Positions 1 through 8,479 of a DNA stretch of 64,000 nucleotides are shown piece after piece (the stretch's first letter is position 1; every line of letters begins with the position of its first letter). The notes under the pieces are model-generated. The model saw nothing but the letters and a program-made list of their open reading frames with translations, had not been told where the DNA came from and ran no database searches. Position numbers and translations under genes: made by a program. The stretch covers positions 1,798,001-1,862,000 of the forward strand of contig NZ_CP013979.1 in the NCBI RefSeq assembly GCF_001660485.1, written 5' to 3'. This DNA comes from Agromyces aureus. GTDB taxonomy: Bacteria; Actinomycetota; Actinomycetes; Actinomycetales; Microbacteriaceae.

Positions 1-770
1 CGGTCGCCGATGGTCGCCGCCTGGCGGTGCTGCTGCACGACCCATGGCTTGTGCCGGTTGGTCTGCGTGGCGCCGAGGTAGCTGAGGGCGCCGATCGAGC
101 CGATGACGGCCGCGCCGGCGAGCACGAGCCAGGCGAGGTCGAGGTGCACGATCACGACGGGCGTGAACGCGAGACCTGCGAGCAGCAGGCCCGTGGCCGC
201 GCCGTACCCGATCGCGCGGCCGGCGGGCATGCGGTGGTTCGTCGTGGTCTCCTGGCTCAGCGCGTCGGCCGTGACCGCGCCGAGCGCGAGCCCGAACACC
301 GCGGCGAGGGCGACGGGCACGCCCGCGCCGAACGCGAGCAGGGGCGTGAGGCCGAGCACGAGGAGCACGAGCGCGGCGCCGCCGATGATCGAGAGCACGA
401 CGGTGCGCACGACGAACGCGGGGTTCGGTCGAACGTGGTTGCGGATCGCGGCGGCGGCCGCCGACTCGGTGCGGCTGGCAGCGGCGCCCCGAGCGGCGGA
501 GCCGGCCGCGACCGGGCCGCGCGCGGCATCCGCTCGACGGTCGTCGGTGTCGAGGTCGACGAGCTCGCGCACGTCGCCGAGTTCGGCGATGGCCCGGCGG
601 GCGGCATCGGGCTGGGAGAGTCCGGATGCCTCGAGCTCGCCCATGCGTGCGAGCAGGTTGCCGCGGATCTCCTCTTTCAGGTCTTGGATCTCGGGCGTGA
701 CCTCGATGTCGACGAAGGCCTCGTCGAGCAGTCGGTGCAGGTCGCCGCCGGAGGAGCGGTGGTCGGTCAT
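1..770 (-). CDS. Permease prefix domain 1-like membrane protein, 3' part cut by window edge
   Basis: The frame is open from an ATG at 770 down to position 1 with no stop, so the C-terminus lies outside. Residues 1-70 form a soluble helical domain (MTDHRSSGGDL start, then ELEASGLSQPDAARRAIAEL) typical of the short domain found with PadR regulators. An Ala/Arg-rich linker follows, then at least four hydrophobic segments. The start sits one base after the padR stop, and its ribosome site (AAGGGCTCC) lies inside padR, so the two are translationally coupled. Family knowledge suggests a membrane partner controlled by PadR; the substrate is unknown. Confidence 0.75.
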   Translation of the reverse strand, partial: MTDHRSSGGDLHRLLDEAFVDIEVTPEIQDLKEEIRGNLLARMGELEASGLSQPDAARRAIAELGDVRELVDLDTDDRRADAARGPVAAGSAARGAAASRTESAAAAAIRNHVRPNPAFVVRTVVLSIIGGAALVLLVLGLTPLLAFGAGVPVALAAVFGLALGAVTADALSQETTTNHRMPAGRAIGYGAATGLLLAGLAFTPVVIVHLDLAWLVLAGAAVIGSIGALSYLGATQTNRHKPWVVQQHRQAATIGD

Positions 771-771
771 G

Positions 772-1158
772 TCAGGAGCCCTTCTTGGCTGCGGGCGTGC
801 TGCCCAGCAGGGAGTCGATGATGGTGCGGGTCGCGACCCAGGCGGCGACGTTCTGCGTGAACGCGGCGCGGCCGGCGTCGGTGATGCGGTAGTACTTGCG
901 GCGGCCGCCCTGCGACTCGTCGCCCCAGTACGCCTCGGCGAGCCCGTCGCGAAGCAGGCGGCGGTAGCTCGCGTAGAGCGTCGCCTCCTTGATCTCGTAC
1001 GCGCCGCCCGTGGCGTCGCGGATGAGCTTGTAGATCTCGAAGCCGTAGCTGTCGTTGCGGCGCAGCACGCCGAGCACGATCGTGTCGGTGTGACCGCGCA
1101 GCAGGTCGGCTGCGAAGGCGTCGTCCGGCGTCGCGCCGGAGGCTGTGTCCTTGGTCAT
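772..1158 (-). CDS. PadR-family transcriptional regulator
   Basis: 128 aa, normal length for the short PadR group. A winged helix spans about residues 20-105, with the landmark segments TIVLGVLRRNDSYGFEIYK, KEATLYASYRRLLRDGL and GGRRKYYRITDAG (wing). It is the first gene of a leftward pair with the membrane protein ending beyond the window. PadR proteins usually repress their own operon and release it on ligand binding; the ligand here is unknown. A near-perfect inverted repeat lies just upstream of the start and may be its operator. Confidence 0.88.
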   Translation of the reverse strand: MTKDTASGATPDDAFAADLLRGHTDTIVLGVLRRNDSYGFEIYKLIRDATGGAYEIKEATLYASYRRLLRDGLAEAYWGDESQGGRRKYYRITDAGRAAFTQNVAAWVATRTIIDSLLGSTPAAKKGS

Positions 1159-1172
1159 GACAAGTACTGTAC

Positions 1173-1192
1173 CAGATCAATTACCTGATGTG
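1173..1192. promoter_or_regulatory. Inverted repeat upstream of padR, candidate operator
   Basis: CAGATCA, a six-base spacer, then TGATGTG: six of seven arm positions are symmetric. It lies 15 bases before the padR start in an AT-richer patch. Autoregulation by PadR is an inference from position. Confidence 0.4.
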
Positions 1193-1237
1193 AACACGAC
1201 AACGGATGTCGCGGGCGGGCGTCGTCGCGTCCCGGGC

Positions 1238-1334
1238 GTTCGCCGCATCGGGGCGCCGTCGAAACGGCCGTGGCTGCGCGAAACGCCGTGGCGCGGCATC
1301 CGCGAAGCGCATCGAGCGGATGCCGCGGGCCGGC
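1238..1334. repeat. 97-bp intergenic repeat, copy 1
   Basis: It matches 3474-3570 in the same orientation with three mismatches over 97 bases. It contains the inverted pair GCGGCATCCGC / GCGGATGCCGC separated by 12 bases, which can form an 11-bp hairpin. This copy lies beyond the 3' end of the leftward lacI gene. Confidence 0.9.
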
Positions 1335-1342
1335 GGCCCTGA

Positions 1343-2290
1343 TCAGGCCGAGTCGCGCCGCACGACGACGGCCGCCGCGGGGGTCGGGGCCATCGGGTCG
1401 GCCGGGAGGCCCAGCGTCGTGCGCGCGAGCCGTCGCCCGAATGCCGCGGTGTCGATGCGCACGGTGGTGAGGCTCGGCGTCGCGAACTCGCCCTGGCCGG
1501 CGTCGTCGAAGCCGATCACGGCAATGCGGCCGGGAACGTCGAGGCGGAGCGCGCTCGCCGCGGCCAGCACGCGCAGCGCGGTCTCGTCGTCGAGGCCGGC
1601 GATGGCGGTGACCTGCGGGTGCCGTTCGACGAACTCGGCCAGGCTGCGGCGGTCGTCGATGGCGGACGGCCCCAGGGTCAGCGTGTGCGGCTGCGGCATC
1701 CGCAGGTCTTCGAGCACTCGACGTGCGTAACCGACGCGCAGTGCCGCGAGTCGTGCGAGCCCTGCCGGGACTCGGGAGCTCGGCAGCGCGAGGCCGATGT
1801 ACTCGTGGCCGGTGCCGACGAGGTGACGGATCTGCACTGCGGTGTGCGCGGCGAGGCCCTCGGTCCAGCCGCCGTCGGCCCGCTCGGCGTCGGGGGAGTC
1901 GTAGATGCGGTCGAGGTCGAGCACCGCGCGCGGCGAGACCATCGCGGTCAGGCGTCCGATGTCGTCGGCGCCCACCCGATAGCGCACGAGGAGCATGTGG
2001 TCGAGGCGTTCGAGCTCGGCGTCGAGCGCGTCGATGAAGGCCGCGAGGCCCGTGCCGCCGTGGGGGAGGCGCGCGACGTTCAGGATCACGATGCGCGACG
2101 TGCCCTCGCGGAGCGCGCGGGCAGACCCGTTCGGCACGTACCCGAGCTCGGCGGCCGCTCGGCGCACGCGGTCGCGGGTCTCGGGGGAGATGGTCTCGGT
2201 GGGCTTGTCGTTCAGCACGAAGCTCACGGTGGCCTGCGAGACGCCGGCCGCGACGGAAACGTCCTTCATGGTCACGCGCTTGGCTCGCAT
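1343..2290 (-). CDS. LacI-family transcriptional regulator
   Basis: 315 aa, slightly short for the family (about 330-340). The N-terminal helix-turn-helix is at residues 8-27 (MKDVSVAAGVSQATVSFVLN) with the hinge helix at about 50-60 (ARALREGTS). A periplasmic-binding-protein-like effector domain fills the rest, including the late IAVIGFDDAG segment. An internal ATG at residue 8 is an alternative start. It is divergent from the zinc dehydrogenase at 2396, and a palindrome with a central CG lies between them, so it probably controls that gene and itself. The sugar-like effector cannot be deduced. Confidence 0.9.
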   Translation of the reverse strand: MRAKRVTMKDVSVAAGVSQATVSFVLNDKPTETISPETRDRVRRAAAELGYVPNGSARALREGTSRIVILNVARLPHGGTGLAAFIDALDAELERLDHMLLVRYRVGADDIGRLTAMVSPRAVLDLDRIYDSPDAERADGGWTEGLAAHTAVQIRHLVGTGHEYIGLALPSSRVPAGLARLAALRVGYARRVLEDLRMPQPHTLTLGPSAIDDRRSLAEFVERHPQVTAIAGLDDETALRVLAAASALRLDVPGRIAVIGFDDAGQGEFATPSLTTVRIDTAAFGRRLARTTLGLPADPMAPTPAAAVVVRRDSA

Positions 2291-2328
2291 CTGCTCTTCT
2301 CCACCTCTCAGGATCCCAGCGTAGACTG

Positions 2329-2346
2329 CACTTATTCGATTTAGTG
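2329..2346. promoter_or_regulatory. LacI-type operator between lacI gene and dehydrogenase
   Basis: CACTTATTCGATTTAGTG is symmetric at 14 of 18 positions around a central CG, the usual form for LacI-family sites. It lies in the divergent intergenic region, 39 bases before the lacI start and 50 before the dehydrogenase start. Confidence 0.6.
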
Positions 2347-2395
2347 ATCCGCGACGCGAACCCAGCGCGAGCCGGACGAGAGAGGAATGACGGCG

Positions 2396-3415
2396 ATGAA
2401 GTCAGTCATGGTCACCGCGCCCAACACCACCGAGATCGTGGAGGTGCCCGAGCCCACTGCCGGCCCGCGCGACGTGCTCGTGCGCATTCGCGCGTGCGGC
2501 ATCTGCGGCAGCGACCACATGTACACGATGTACGGCGGCATCCCGCCGCGGCAGGGTGCGACGCCGCTCGGCCACGAGCCCGCGGGCGAGATCGTGTTCG
2601 TCGGCGACGAGGTGCAGGGCGCGCAGGTGGGCGACCACGTCGTCATCAACCCGATGGCCGCGAGCGACGGCATCATCGGCTCGGGCGGTGCGCAGGGCGC
2701 GTTCTCGCCGTTCGTCGTGCTGTTCGACGCCGTGGCCGGCACACACTTCCGCGTGATCCCGAACGAGATCCCGTTCGAGGTCGCCGCGCTCAACGAGCCC
2801 ATGGCCGTCGCCCGCCACGCCGTGAACCGATCGGGTGCGAAAGCCGGCGAGCAGGCTGTCGTGTTCGGCGCCGGCCCGATCGGCCTCGGCGTGCTGCTCA
2901 GCCTCAAGGCGAAGGGCGTCGAGCACGTCGTCGTCATCGACATCATCCCGACCCGCCTGGAGAAGGCCCTCGCGATCGGTGCGGATGCCGTCATCAACTC
3001 GGCTGAAGAGGACGTCAAGGCCCGGCTCATCGAGCTGCACGGCGAGGCGCCGCCCGTCGTCGGCATCCGGGATGCCCGCCCCGCGACCGATCTCTACCTC
3101 GACGCAGCGGGCGCGCCCGTCGTGCCGACCACGGTGTTCGGCCTCGTCAAGCAGGGCGCGCGCCTCGTGATTCCGGCGGTGCACAAGAAGCCCGTCGAGG
3201 TCGACTTCGGCGGCCTGCTCACCACCGAGATCTCGATCATCATGTCGATGGGCTACCCGACCGAGATCTTCGAGGTCACCGACGACCTCATCGCCAACTG
3301 GCAGAAGTACCAGCTCATCATCAGCGACCGCTTCGACATCGCCGACGTGCAGCGCGCCCTCGAGGTCGCCGCGACGCCCGGCGCCGCCGACAAGGTGATG
3401 GTCACGCTCGATTGA
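2396..3415 (+). CDS. Zinc-dependent medium-chain alcohol/polyol dehydrogenase
   Basis: 339 aa from the ATG at 2396. That start is preferred over the ATG at 2387 because the ribosome site AGAGGA (2381-2386) abuts 2387 but is nine bases from 2396. The GroES-like domain carries catalytic-zinc ligands Cys37 (GICGSD) and His60-Glu61 (GHEPAGE). The Rossmann domain has VFGAGPIGLG. The four-cysteine structural-zinc lobe common in this family is absent. It probably oxidises a sugar alcohol or related substrate with NAD(P), under the divergent LacI regulator. The exact substrate is not recognisable. Confidence 0.85.
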   Translation: MKSVMVTAPNTTEIVEVPEPTAGPRDVLVRIRACGICGSDHMYTMYGGIPPRQGATPLGHEPAGEIVFVGDEVQGAQVGDHVVINPMAASDGIIGSGGAQGAFSPFVVLFDAVAGTHFRVIPNEIPFEVAALNEPMAVARHAVNRSGAKAGEQAVVFGAGPIGLGVLLSLKAKGVEHVVVIDIIPTRLEKALAIGADAVINSAEEDVKARLIELHGEAPPVVGIRDARPATDLYLDAAGAPVVPTTVFGLVKQGARLVIPAVHKKPVEVDFGGLLTTEISIIMSMGYPTEIFEVTDDLIANWQKYQLIISDRFDIADVQRALEVAATPGAADKVMVTLD

Positions 3416-3433
3416 CCCCGTCAGTCGGCTGAG

Positions 3434-3474
3434 CGGCCGTGGCGCAGGAATTTCCCCATCCTGCGCCACGGCCG
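3434..3474 (+). terminator. Strong hairpin after the dehydrogenase
   Basis: A perfect 16-bp stem (CGGCCGTGGCGCAGGA and its complement) with a 9-base loop starts 18 bases after the stop codon. No clear T-run follows, as is common in high-G+C actinobacteria. Confidence 0.75.
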
Positions 3475-3570
3475 TTCGCCGCATCGGGGTGCCGTCGAAA
3501 CGGCCGTGGTTGCGCGAAACGCCGTGGCGCGGCATCCGCGAAGCGCATCGAGCGGATGCCGCGGGCGGGC
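3474..3570. repeat. 97-bp intergenic repeat, copy 2
   Basis: Second copy of the 1238-1334 repeat with three substitutions, including the same 11-bp inverted pair of the GGATGCC word. It abuts the terminator stem of the dehydrogenase and ends about 40 bases before the tad operon start. Confidence 0.9.
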
Positions 3571-3612
3571 CGTGTGGATAACTTCGCGGTGCCCGGCGGC
3601 CGTCACTCCAAG

Positions 3613-4926
3613 ATGGGGGACATGTCCGACCCCGTCCGCACGATCACCGAGCGCGTGCGCACCCGCGTGCTGCACGAGGGCGTGGATCTCGGCCGCGACT
3701 CGGGCGCCGCCGCGCGATTCACGCGCGAAGAGGTGCTCCGCTACAGCGAGCGCGCGCTCGCCGGGGCGCACGCCGAACTCGTCGACGAGTTCGCCACCGC
3801 GCGCGAGGTCGAGGCCGCGATCACGGGCTACGGGCCGCTGCAGCCCTACTTCGACGACCCCGACATCGAAGAGATCTGGATCAACGGGCCGACCCGCGTC
3901 TTCGTCGCGCGCAACGGCGTCCCCGAACTCACGACGCTCGTGCTCGCCGATCGCGAGGTGCGCGAGCTCGTCGAGCGCATGCTGCAGCACAGCGGACGCC
4001 GCGTCGACCTGAGTTCGCCGTTCGTCGACGCGTCACTGCCCGACGGCTCGCGGCTGCACGTGGCGATCCCCGACGTCTCGCGGGCTCACTGGGCGGTCAA
4101 CATCCGCAAGTTCCAGCGCCGCATCCGCACGCTCGAATCGCTCGTGGAGCTCGGTTCGCTCACCGCTGAGGCCGCCGGGTTCCTGCGCGCGAGCGTCGTG
4201 GCCGGGGCGAACATCCTCGTGTCGGGTGCCACGCACACCGGCAAGACCACCCTCTTGAACGCGCTGATGTCGTCGGCTCGGGTCGACGAGCGGGTGATCA
4301 CCATCGAGGAGACGTTCGAACTCGACCTCGACGTGCGCGACCTGGTGTCGCTGCAGTGCCGCCAGCCGAGCCTCGAGGGCACCGGCGAGATCACGCTTCG
4401 GCGACTCATCAAGGAGTCGCTGCGCATGCGGCCCGACCGGCTCATCGTGGGAGAGGTGCGCGAAGCCGAGAGCCTCGACCTGCTCATCGCGTTGAACTCC
4501 GGGCTGCCGGGCATGTGCACCATCCACGCGAACTCGGCGCGCGACGCCTTGACGAAGCTGTGCACGCTGCCGCTCCTCGCCGGTCGCAACATCGATGCGT
4601 CGTTCGTGGTTCCGACCGTCGCGACCTGCATCGACCTCGTGGTGCACCTCGGTATCGACGCGGCCGGGCGCCGGAGCGTCGTCGAGATCTCGGCGCCGAC
4701 CGGCGACTGCACCGAAGGCAGCGTCGACGTCGATCCGATCTTCGCGACGGTCGGGGGAGTACTGCGGGCCACCGGGCTGCGGCCGCGTCGACTCGAGAAG
4801 TACCGAGCCGCCGGGCTCATCGCCGACGACGCACCGCACCCGAGCGAAGGGTCCGACCTCGTCGATGGGCCTGGCGTCATCGATGGGTCGGGCGAGATCG
4901 ACGCCGAGACCGTGGCGGTCGCATGA
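3613..4926 (+). CDS. tadA: Tad pilus assembly ATPase (CpaF/TadA family)
   Basis: 437 aa from the ATG at 3613; an ATG at 3622 is equally possible. Starts further upstream would run through the 97-bp repeat and are rejected. It is a type II/IV secretion hexameric ATPase. The N-terminal domain contains GYGPLQPYFDDPDIEEIWING; Walker A is GATHTGKTT at about residue 202, followed by the Asp box, Walker B LIVGEVRE at about 276 and the His box CTIHAN at about 301. It should power assembly of the pilus whose other parts follow. The last 45 residues are a low-complexity acidic tail. Its stop overlaps the next start as ATGA. Confidence 0.92.
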   Translation: MGDMSDPVRTITERVRTRVLHEGVDLGRDSGAAARFTREEVLRYSERALAGAHAELVDEFATAREVEAAITGYGPLQPYFDDPDIEEIWINGPTRVFVARNGVPELTTLVLADREVRELVERMLQHSGRRVDLSSPFVDASLPDGSRLHVAIPDVSRAHWAVNIRKFQRRIRTLESLVELGSLTAEAAGFLRASVVAGANILVSGATHTGKTTLLNALMSSARVDERVITIEETFELDLDVRDLVSLQCRQPSLEGTGEITLRRLIKESLRMRPDRLIVGEVREAESLDLLIALNSGLPGMCTIHANSARDALTKLCTLPLLAGRNIDASFVVPTVATCIDLVVHLGIDAAGRRSVVEISAPTGDCTEGSVDVDPIFATVGGVLRATGLRPRRLEKYRAAGLIADDAPHPSEGSDLVDGPGVIDGSGEIDAETVAVA

Positions 4927-5789
4927 GCCTCGCACTCGGAGCGCTGCTCGGCGTCGGCGTGCTGCTCGCGCTCGCGCCGCTGCTGTGGCCGGCGAAGCCC
5001 GCGACGGTCGGTGGGCAGCCTTCGGCGTTCGCCCGCCGCATCCACGACGACCTCTCGCTGGCCGGGCTCGGACAGGTGCCGATCCCGGTCATCGTGGTCG
5101 TGGCGATCGTGTTCGCCGTCGTGCTGGGCGCCGTGGTGCAGGCCGTCATGCAGGTGCCGACCATCACGGTCGTCGCCTCGCTCCTCGGTGCTGCGGCCGT
5201 TCCACTGGCCATCGGCGCCCGTGCCGATCGTCGGCGTGCCGCAAACCGGGCCGTCTGGCCGGATGTCGTCGACCACCTCGTCGCGTCGGTGCGGTCGGGA
5301 GTGCCGCTGCCCGAGAGCGTCGGAGCCCTCGGCGATCTCGGGCCGGCGCAGACGCGCCCGGCGTTCTCGGCGTTCGCGCTCGAGTACCGTCGCACGGGCA
5401 ACTTCTCGCTGTGCCTCGACCGCCTGAAGGAACTGTTGGCCGACCCCATCGCCGACCGCATCCTCGAGACGTTGCGCATGGCGCGCGAGGTCGGCGGCAC
5501 CGAACTGACCACGGTGCTTCGGGGACTCTCGGGGTACCCGCGCGAAGACGCCGCGCTCCGAGCCGAGGTCGTCGCCCGCCAGTCGTGGATCCGCAACGCC
5601 GCCCGCCTCGGCGTCGCGGCCCCGTGGTTGCTCCTCGTCGTGCTGTCGTCGCGTCACGAGACGCTCGTCGCCTACGACTCGCCCGCAGGAGCCGTGCTCA
5701 TCGTGGTCGGCGTCATCGTGACGATCGTGGCCTACCAATCGATGAACGCGCTCGGCCGACTCCCCGAGGAGCGACGATGGTTCCGCTGA
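4923..5789 (+). CDS. tadB: Tad pilus inner-membrane platform protein (TadB-like)
   Basis: 288 aa, four-base ATGA overlap with tadA. Two hydrophobic segments lie near the N-terminus and at about 60-95, a cytoplasmic GspF/T2SF-like helical domain spans about 115-235 (WPDVVDHLVASVRSGVPLPE, REVGGTELTTVLRGL), and one or two segments close the C-terminus. Family role: platform that couples the ATPase to pilin extrusion. Upstream in-frame ATG starts lie within tadA and read as out-of-frame junk. Confidence 0.88.
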   Translation: MSLALGALLGVGVLLALAPLLWPAKPATVGGQPSAFARRIHDDLSLAGLGQVPIPVIVVVAIVFAVVLGAVVQAVMQVPTITVVASLLGAAAVPLAIGARADRRRAANRAVWPDVVDHLVASVRSGVPLPESVGALGDLGPAQTRPAFSAFALEYRRTGNFSLCLDRLKELLADPIADRILETLRMAREVGGTELTTVLRGLSGYPREDAALRAEVVARQSWIRNAARLGVAAPWLLLVVLSSRHETLVAYDSPAGAVLIVVGVIVTIVAYQSMNALGRLPEERRWFR

Positions 5790-6724
5790 ACGCGACCGTG
5801 CCGCTCGCGCTGCTGTTCGGGGTGCTCATCGGGCTGGGCCTCTGGCTCGCCCTCAACGCCGTTCCGCGCATCGGGCGCCCCCGGCTCGCCGAACGGGTCG
5901 CCCCGTACGTGGCCGACTTCTCGGTCGAGGCGCGGGCGATGCTCGCGCGCCGCTCCTCCGATCCGTCTCCCGTGTTCGGCGTGGTGCTCGGCCCGGTGCT
6001 GCGGCGCGTCCGAGCCGTTCTGCTCTCGTGGCTCGGCGGCCCCGAGACGGTCGCCAGGCGGCTTCGTCAGGCCGGTTCGTCGGCGACGGTCGAACGGTTC
6101 CGCGCCGAGCAGCTCGCCTGGGGCGCGTCCGCCTTCGCCGCGGCTGCAGCGCTCGCGCTCTTCGCGCCCGGATTCGCTGCGCTGCCCGCTCCGGTTCGTC
6201 TGGTCGCACCGTTGCTCGCAGCGGCGCTGGGCGTGGTCGCGCGCGACTGGACGCTGCAGCGCAGTGCGGCCCGCCGACTCGGGCGTATCTCCGACGAACT
6301 GCCGACGGTGCTCGAGTTCCTGACGCTGAGTCTCACGGCGGGCGAGGGCATGCTCGACGCGCTCCGCCGTGTCGCACGCATCGGGTCGGGCGAACTGCCG
6401 CAGGAGTTCCGGGCGGTCGTGGCCGCGGTCGGCACCGGCGTGCCGCTCGTCGACGCGATCACCGAACTCCGCGACGCGCTCGACCACCCTGCGCTTTCGC
6501 GAGCGCTCGATCAGGTGCTCGGAGCTCTCGATCGCGGTGCTCCGCTCGCTTCGGTGCTCGCGTCCCAGGCGGGTGATGCGCGCGACCAGGCGAAGCGCAC
6601 GATCATCGAGCTCGCCGGACGCAAGGAGATCGCGATGCTCGTGCCGCTCGTCTTCCTGATCCTGCCCATCACGATCGCCTTCGCCCTGCTTCCCGGATAT
6701 CTCGTGCTCCAGACGGGGTTCTGA
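5777..6724 (+). CDS. tadC: Tad pilus inner-membrane platform protein (TadC-like)
   Basis: 315 aa, overlapping tadB by 13 bases. An N-terminal membrane helix (about residues 8-30) and two at about 110-155 precede a T2SF/GspF domain (ISDELPTVLEFLTLSLTAGE, RDQAKRTIIELAGRKEIAML) and a C-terminal hydrophobic hairpin. TadB and TadC normally act as paired platform proteins. Confidence 0.88.
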   Translation: MVPLNATVPLALLFGVLIGLGLWLALNAVPRIGRPRLAERVAPYVADFSVEARAMLARRSSDPSPVFGVVLGPVLRRVRAVLLSWLGGPETVARRLRQAGSSATVERFRAEQLAWGASAFAAAAALALFAPGFAALPAPVRLVAPLLAAALGVVARDWTLQRSAARRLGRISDELPTVLEFLTLSLTAGEGMLDALRRVARIGSGELPQEFRAVVAAVGTGVPLVDAITELRDALDHPALSRALDQVLGALDRGAPLASVLASQAGDARDQAKRTIIELAGRKEIAMLVPLVFLILPITIAFALLPGYLVLQTGF

Positions 6725-6784
6725 TGCGAACCCCGTTCCCCTCGACCTCACCGCGCTCCGATGGCGCGAACGAAAGGATCCCCC

Positions 6785-6985
6785 ATGCACCAGCACCTCG
6801 GCCGTCTGAGGCTCGCCCTCACGCAGCGCGTCATCGCCCCGTTGTCGAACGAGCGCGGCGACGTACCCGGTTGGGTGCTCATCACCCTCATGACCGCTGG
6901 ACTCGTGATCGTGATCTGGGGTCTTGCCGGCCCGGCCCTGGCCGGGGTCTTCGAGCAGGCCATCGATCGAGTGACGGGCTTCTGA
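6785..6985 (+). CDS. Small Flp-type pilin candidate
   Basis: 66 aa. The ATG at 6785 is chosen because AAAGGA ends six bases before it, better than the upstream ATG at 6761. One hydrophobic helix (about residues 29-55, VLITLMTAGLVIVIWGLAG) follows the polar stretch NERGDVPGW. Size, position between tadC and the TadE genes, and the single N-proximal helix fit the major pilin. The classic Glu-Tyr pair of Flp prepilins is not seen, so the processing site is uncertain. Confidence 0.7.
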   Translation: MHQHLGRLRLALTQRVIAPLSNERGDVPGWVLITLMTAGLVIVIWGLAGPALAGVFEQAIDRVTGF

Positions 6986-7074
6986 CCGCCACGACGGATG
7001 TCGCGATCGACCATGATCCGTCCGAGCCGCGAGACAGCAAGCTCCGCGCGCTCAGCGGGCTCCGGGCGCTGCGG

Positions 7075-7458
7075 GTGCGACTGGCCAACGACCGGGGCTC
7101 CGCCGTCGCCGAGTTCACGATGGTCGGTGTGCTGCTGACCGTGCTCGCCCTCGCCGTGGTGCAGCTCGCGCTCGCGCTGCACGTGCGCAACACCCTCCTC
7201 GACGCCGCCGCCGAGGGAGCGCGGTTCGCCTCGCTCGCCGGCTCCTCGCCGTCCGACGGCGTCGCTCGCACGCGCGATCTCATCGACGCGGCGATCTCGG
7301 CCGAGTACGCGCAGGACATCGCGGCGAGGGCGACCTCGTTCGGCGGCGTGCCCGCGATCGAGATCCGAGTGCGTGCAGCGCTTCCGGTGATCGGGCTCCT
7401 CGGCGTCTCCGACGGGCTGGAGGTGACCGGGCATGCGCCGATCGAGACGCTCGACTGA
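7075..7458 (+). CDS. tadE: TadE-family pseudopilin
   Basis: About 127 aa from the GTG at 7075. The same frame is open to an ATG at 6724, but that upstream part is an out-of-frame reading of the pilin gene. The start is soft, and other starts between 6986 and 7075 are possible. The hallmark N-terminus RGSAVAEFTMVGVLLTVLAL gives a prepilin-like glutamate followed by one helix, then a small alpha/beta domain. Minor pseudopilin role by family. Confidence 0.8.
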   Translation: MRLANDRGSAVAEFTMVGVLLTVLALAVVQLALALHVRNTLLDAAAEGARFASLAGSSPSDGVARTRDLIDAAISAEYAQDIAARATSFGGVPAIEIRVRAALPVIGLLGVSDGLEVTGHAPIETLD

Positions 7459-7918
7459 GTCGCGCGGCCCTCGCCCGCCCGGCCTCCTCGACGATGAATC
7501 CGGCTCGGCGTCGCTCGAGTTCCTCACCGTCGGCCTGCTGCTGCTCGTGCCGATCGTGTATCTCGTGTTGAGCATGTCGGCGATCCAGGCCGGCGCTTTC
7601 GCGGTCGAGGGGGCCGCGCGGCACGCCGCCCGCATCGCCGCCGACGGGGCCGGCGCACCGGGTGCCACGTCCGATGTCGAGCGTGCGGTTCGCGTTGCCC
7701 TCGAGGATTTCGGAGTCGACGAGGACTCGGCCACGGTCTCGATCTCGTGCGAGTCCGCCGACTGCGACGAGCCGGGCGAACGCATCGACGTCGTCGTCCG
7801 TGCCCGGGTCATGCTGCCGCTCGTGCCCGACGTGCTCGGACTCTCGGGCGTCGCGAGCGTGCCCGTCGAATCGGCGGCGACGCAGACGGTCTCGCGGTTC
7901 GCGAAGGTCACGCCATGA
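7433..7918 (+). CDS. Second TadE-like pseudopilin
   Basis: 161 aa, overlapping the previous gene by 26 bases. A short Arg-rich N-terminus leads to DESGSASLEFLTVGLLLLVP, again the SA-x-EF motif and one membrane helix, then an extracytoplasmic domain with two cysteines (ISCESADCDE) that may form a disulphide. Part of the tad operon. Confidence 0.8.
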   Translation: MRRSRRSTESRGPRPPGLLDDESGSASLEFLTVGLLLLVPIVYLVLSMSAIQAGAFAVEGAARHAARIAADGAGAPGATSDVERAVRVALEDFGVDEDSATVSISCESADCDEPGERIDVVVRARVMLPLVPDVLGLSGVASVPVESAATQTVSRFAKVTP

Positions 7919-8424
7919 GCACATCGACGCGAGCGGCCCGCGCGCCATGGTGGCGACTTCGGCTTGGAGCCGAACCGGTGTCGACGGATTCGACTCTCCT
8001 CGGCGACGATGAAGACGGATCCACGCTGCTGCTCACGATCTTCTTCTCGTTCCTCGCGCTGGTCATCGTGCTGGTCGTGGTCGCGTCGTCCTCGCTGTAC
8101 CTCGAGCGAAAACGCCTGTTCACGCTCGCCGACGGCGCCGCGCTCGCCGGGGCCGAAGCCTGGAGCCTCGATGACGTCTCGATCGACGGTGATTCGCTCG
8201 GCGTCGAGCTCGATGACGACGCGGTGCGCGCCGCTGCCGCGGCGTACCTCGGCGAGGCGGCCGGCCGCCTCGACCGCGTCGAACTCGTCAGGGCCGTGTC
8301 CCGCGACGGGCGCAGCGCGACCGTGACCCTGCGCGCCGAGTGGCACGCGCCGATCCACACCGAGGTGCTGCCGCTCAGTGTGCCGATCGAGGTCACGACC
8401 ACGGCGCGCTCCGTGTTCCACTGA
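7915..8424 (+). CDS. TadG-like pilus assembly protein
   Basis: 169 aa, four-base ATGA overlap with the preceding gene. DEDGSTLLLTIFFSFLAL begins a single helix at about residues 33-60, followed by KRLFTLADGAALAGAEAW, the conserved Putative Flp pilus-assembly TadE/G pattern. Last gene of the pilus operon. No prepilin peptidase gene is present in this window, so processing must be supplied from elsewhere. Confidence 0.78.
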   Translation: MSTSTRAARAPWWRLRLGAEPVSTDSTLLGDDEDGSTLLLTIFFSFLALVIVLVVVASSSLYLERKRLFTLADGAALAGAEAWSLDDVSIDGDSLGVELDDDAVRAAAAAYLGEAAGRLDRVELVRAVSRDGRSATVTLRAEWHAPIHTEVLPLSVPIEVTTTARSVFH

Positions 8425-8465
8425 TCGCGACGTTCCGCTGATCGCGCCGTCGCGGTCACCCGCCA

Positions 8466-8471
8466 TACGAT
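8466..8471 (+). promoter_or_regulatory. -10 element of a leaderless transcript
   Basis: TACGAT lies eight bases before the GTG start at 8480, placing the expected transcription start at or next to the start codon. No ribosome site is present. No convincing -35 is seen. Confidence 0.5.
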
Positions 8472-8479
8472 ACGACCTA

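Noticed and set aside
3439-3612. Upstream start for tadA at 3439
   Set aside because: It would begin inside the dehydrogenase terminator and translate the 97-bp repeat, whose other copy is non-coding.
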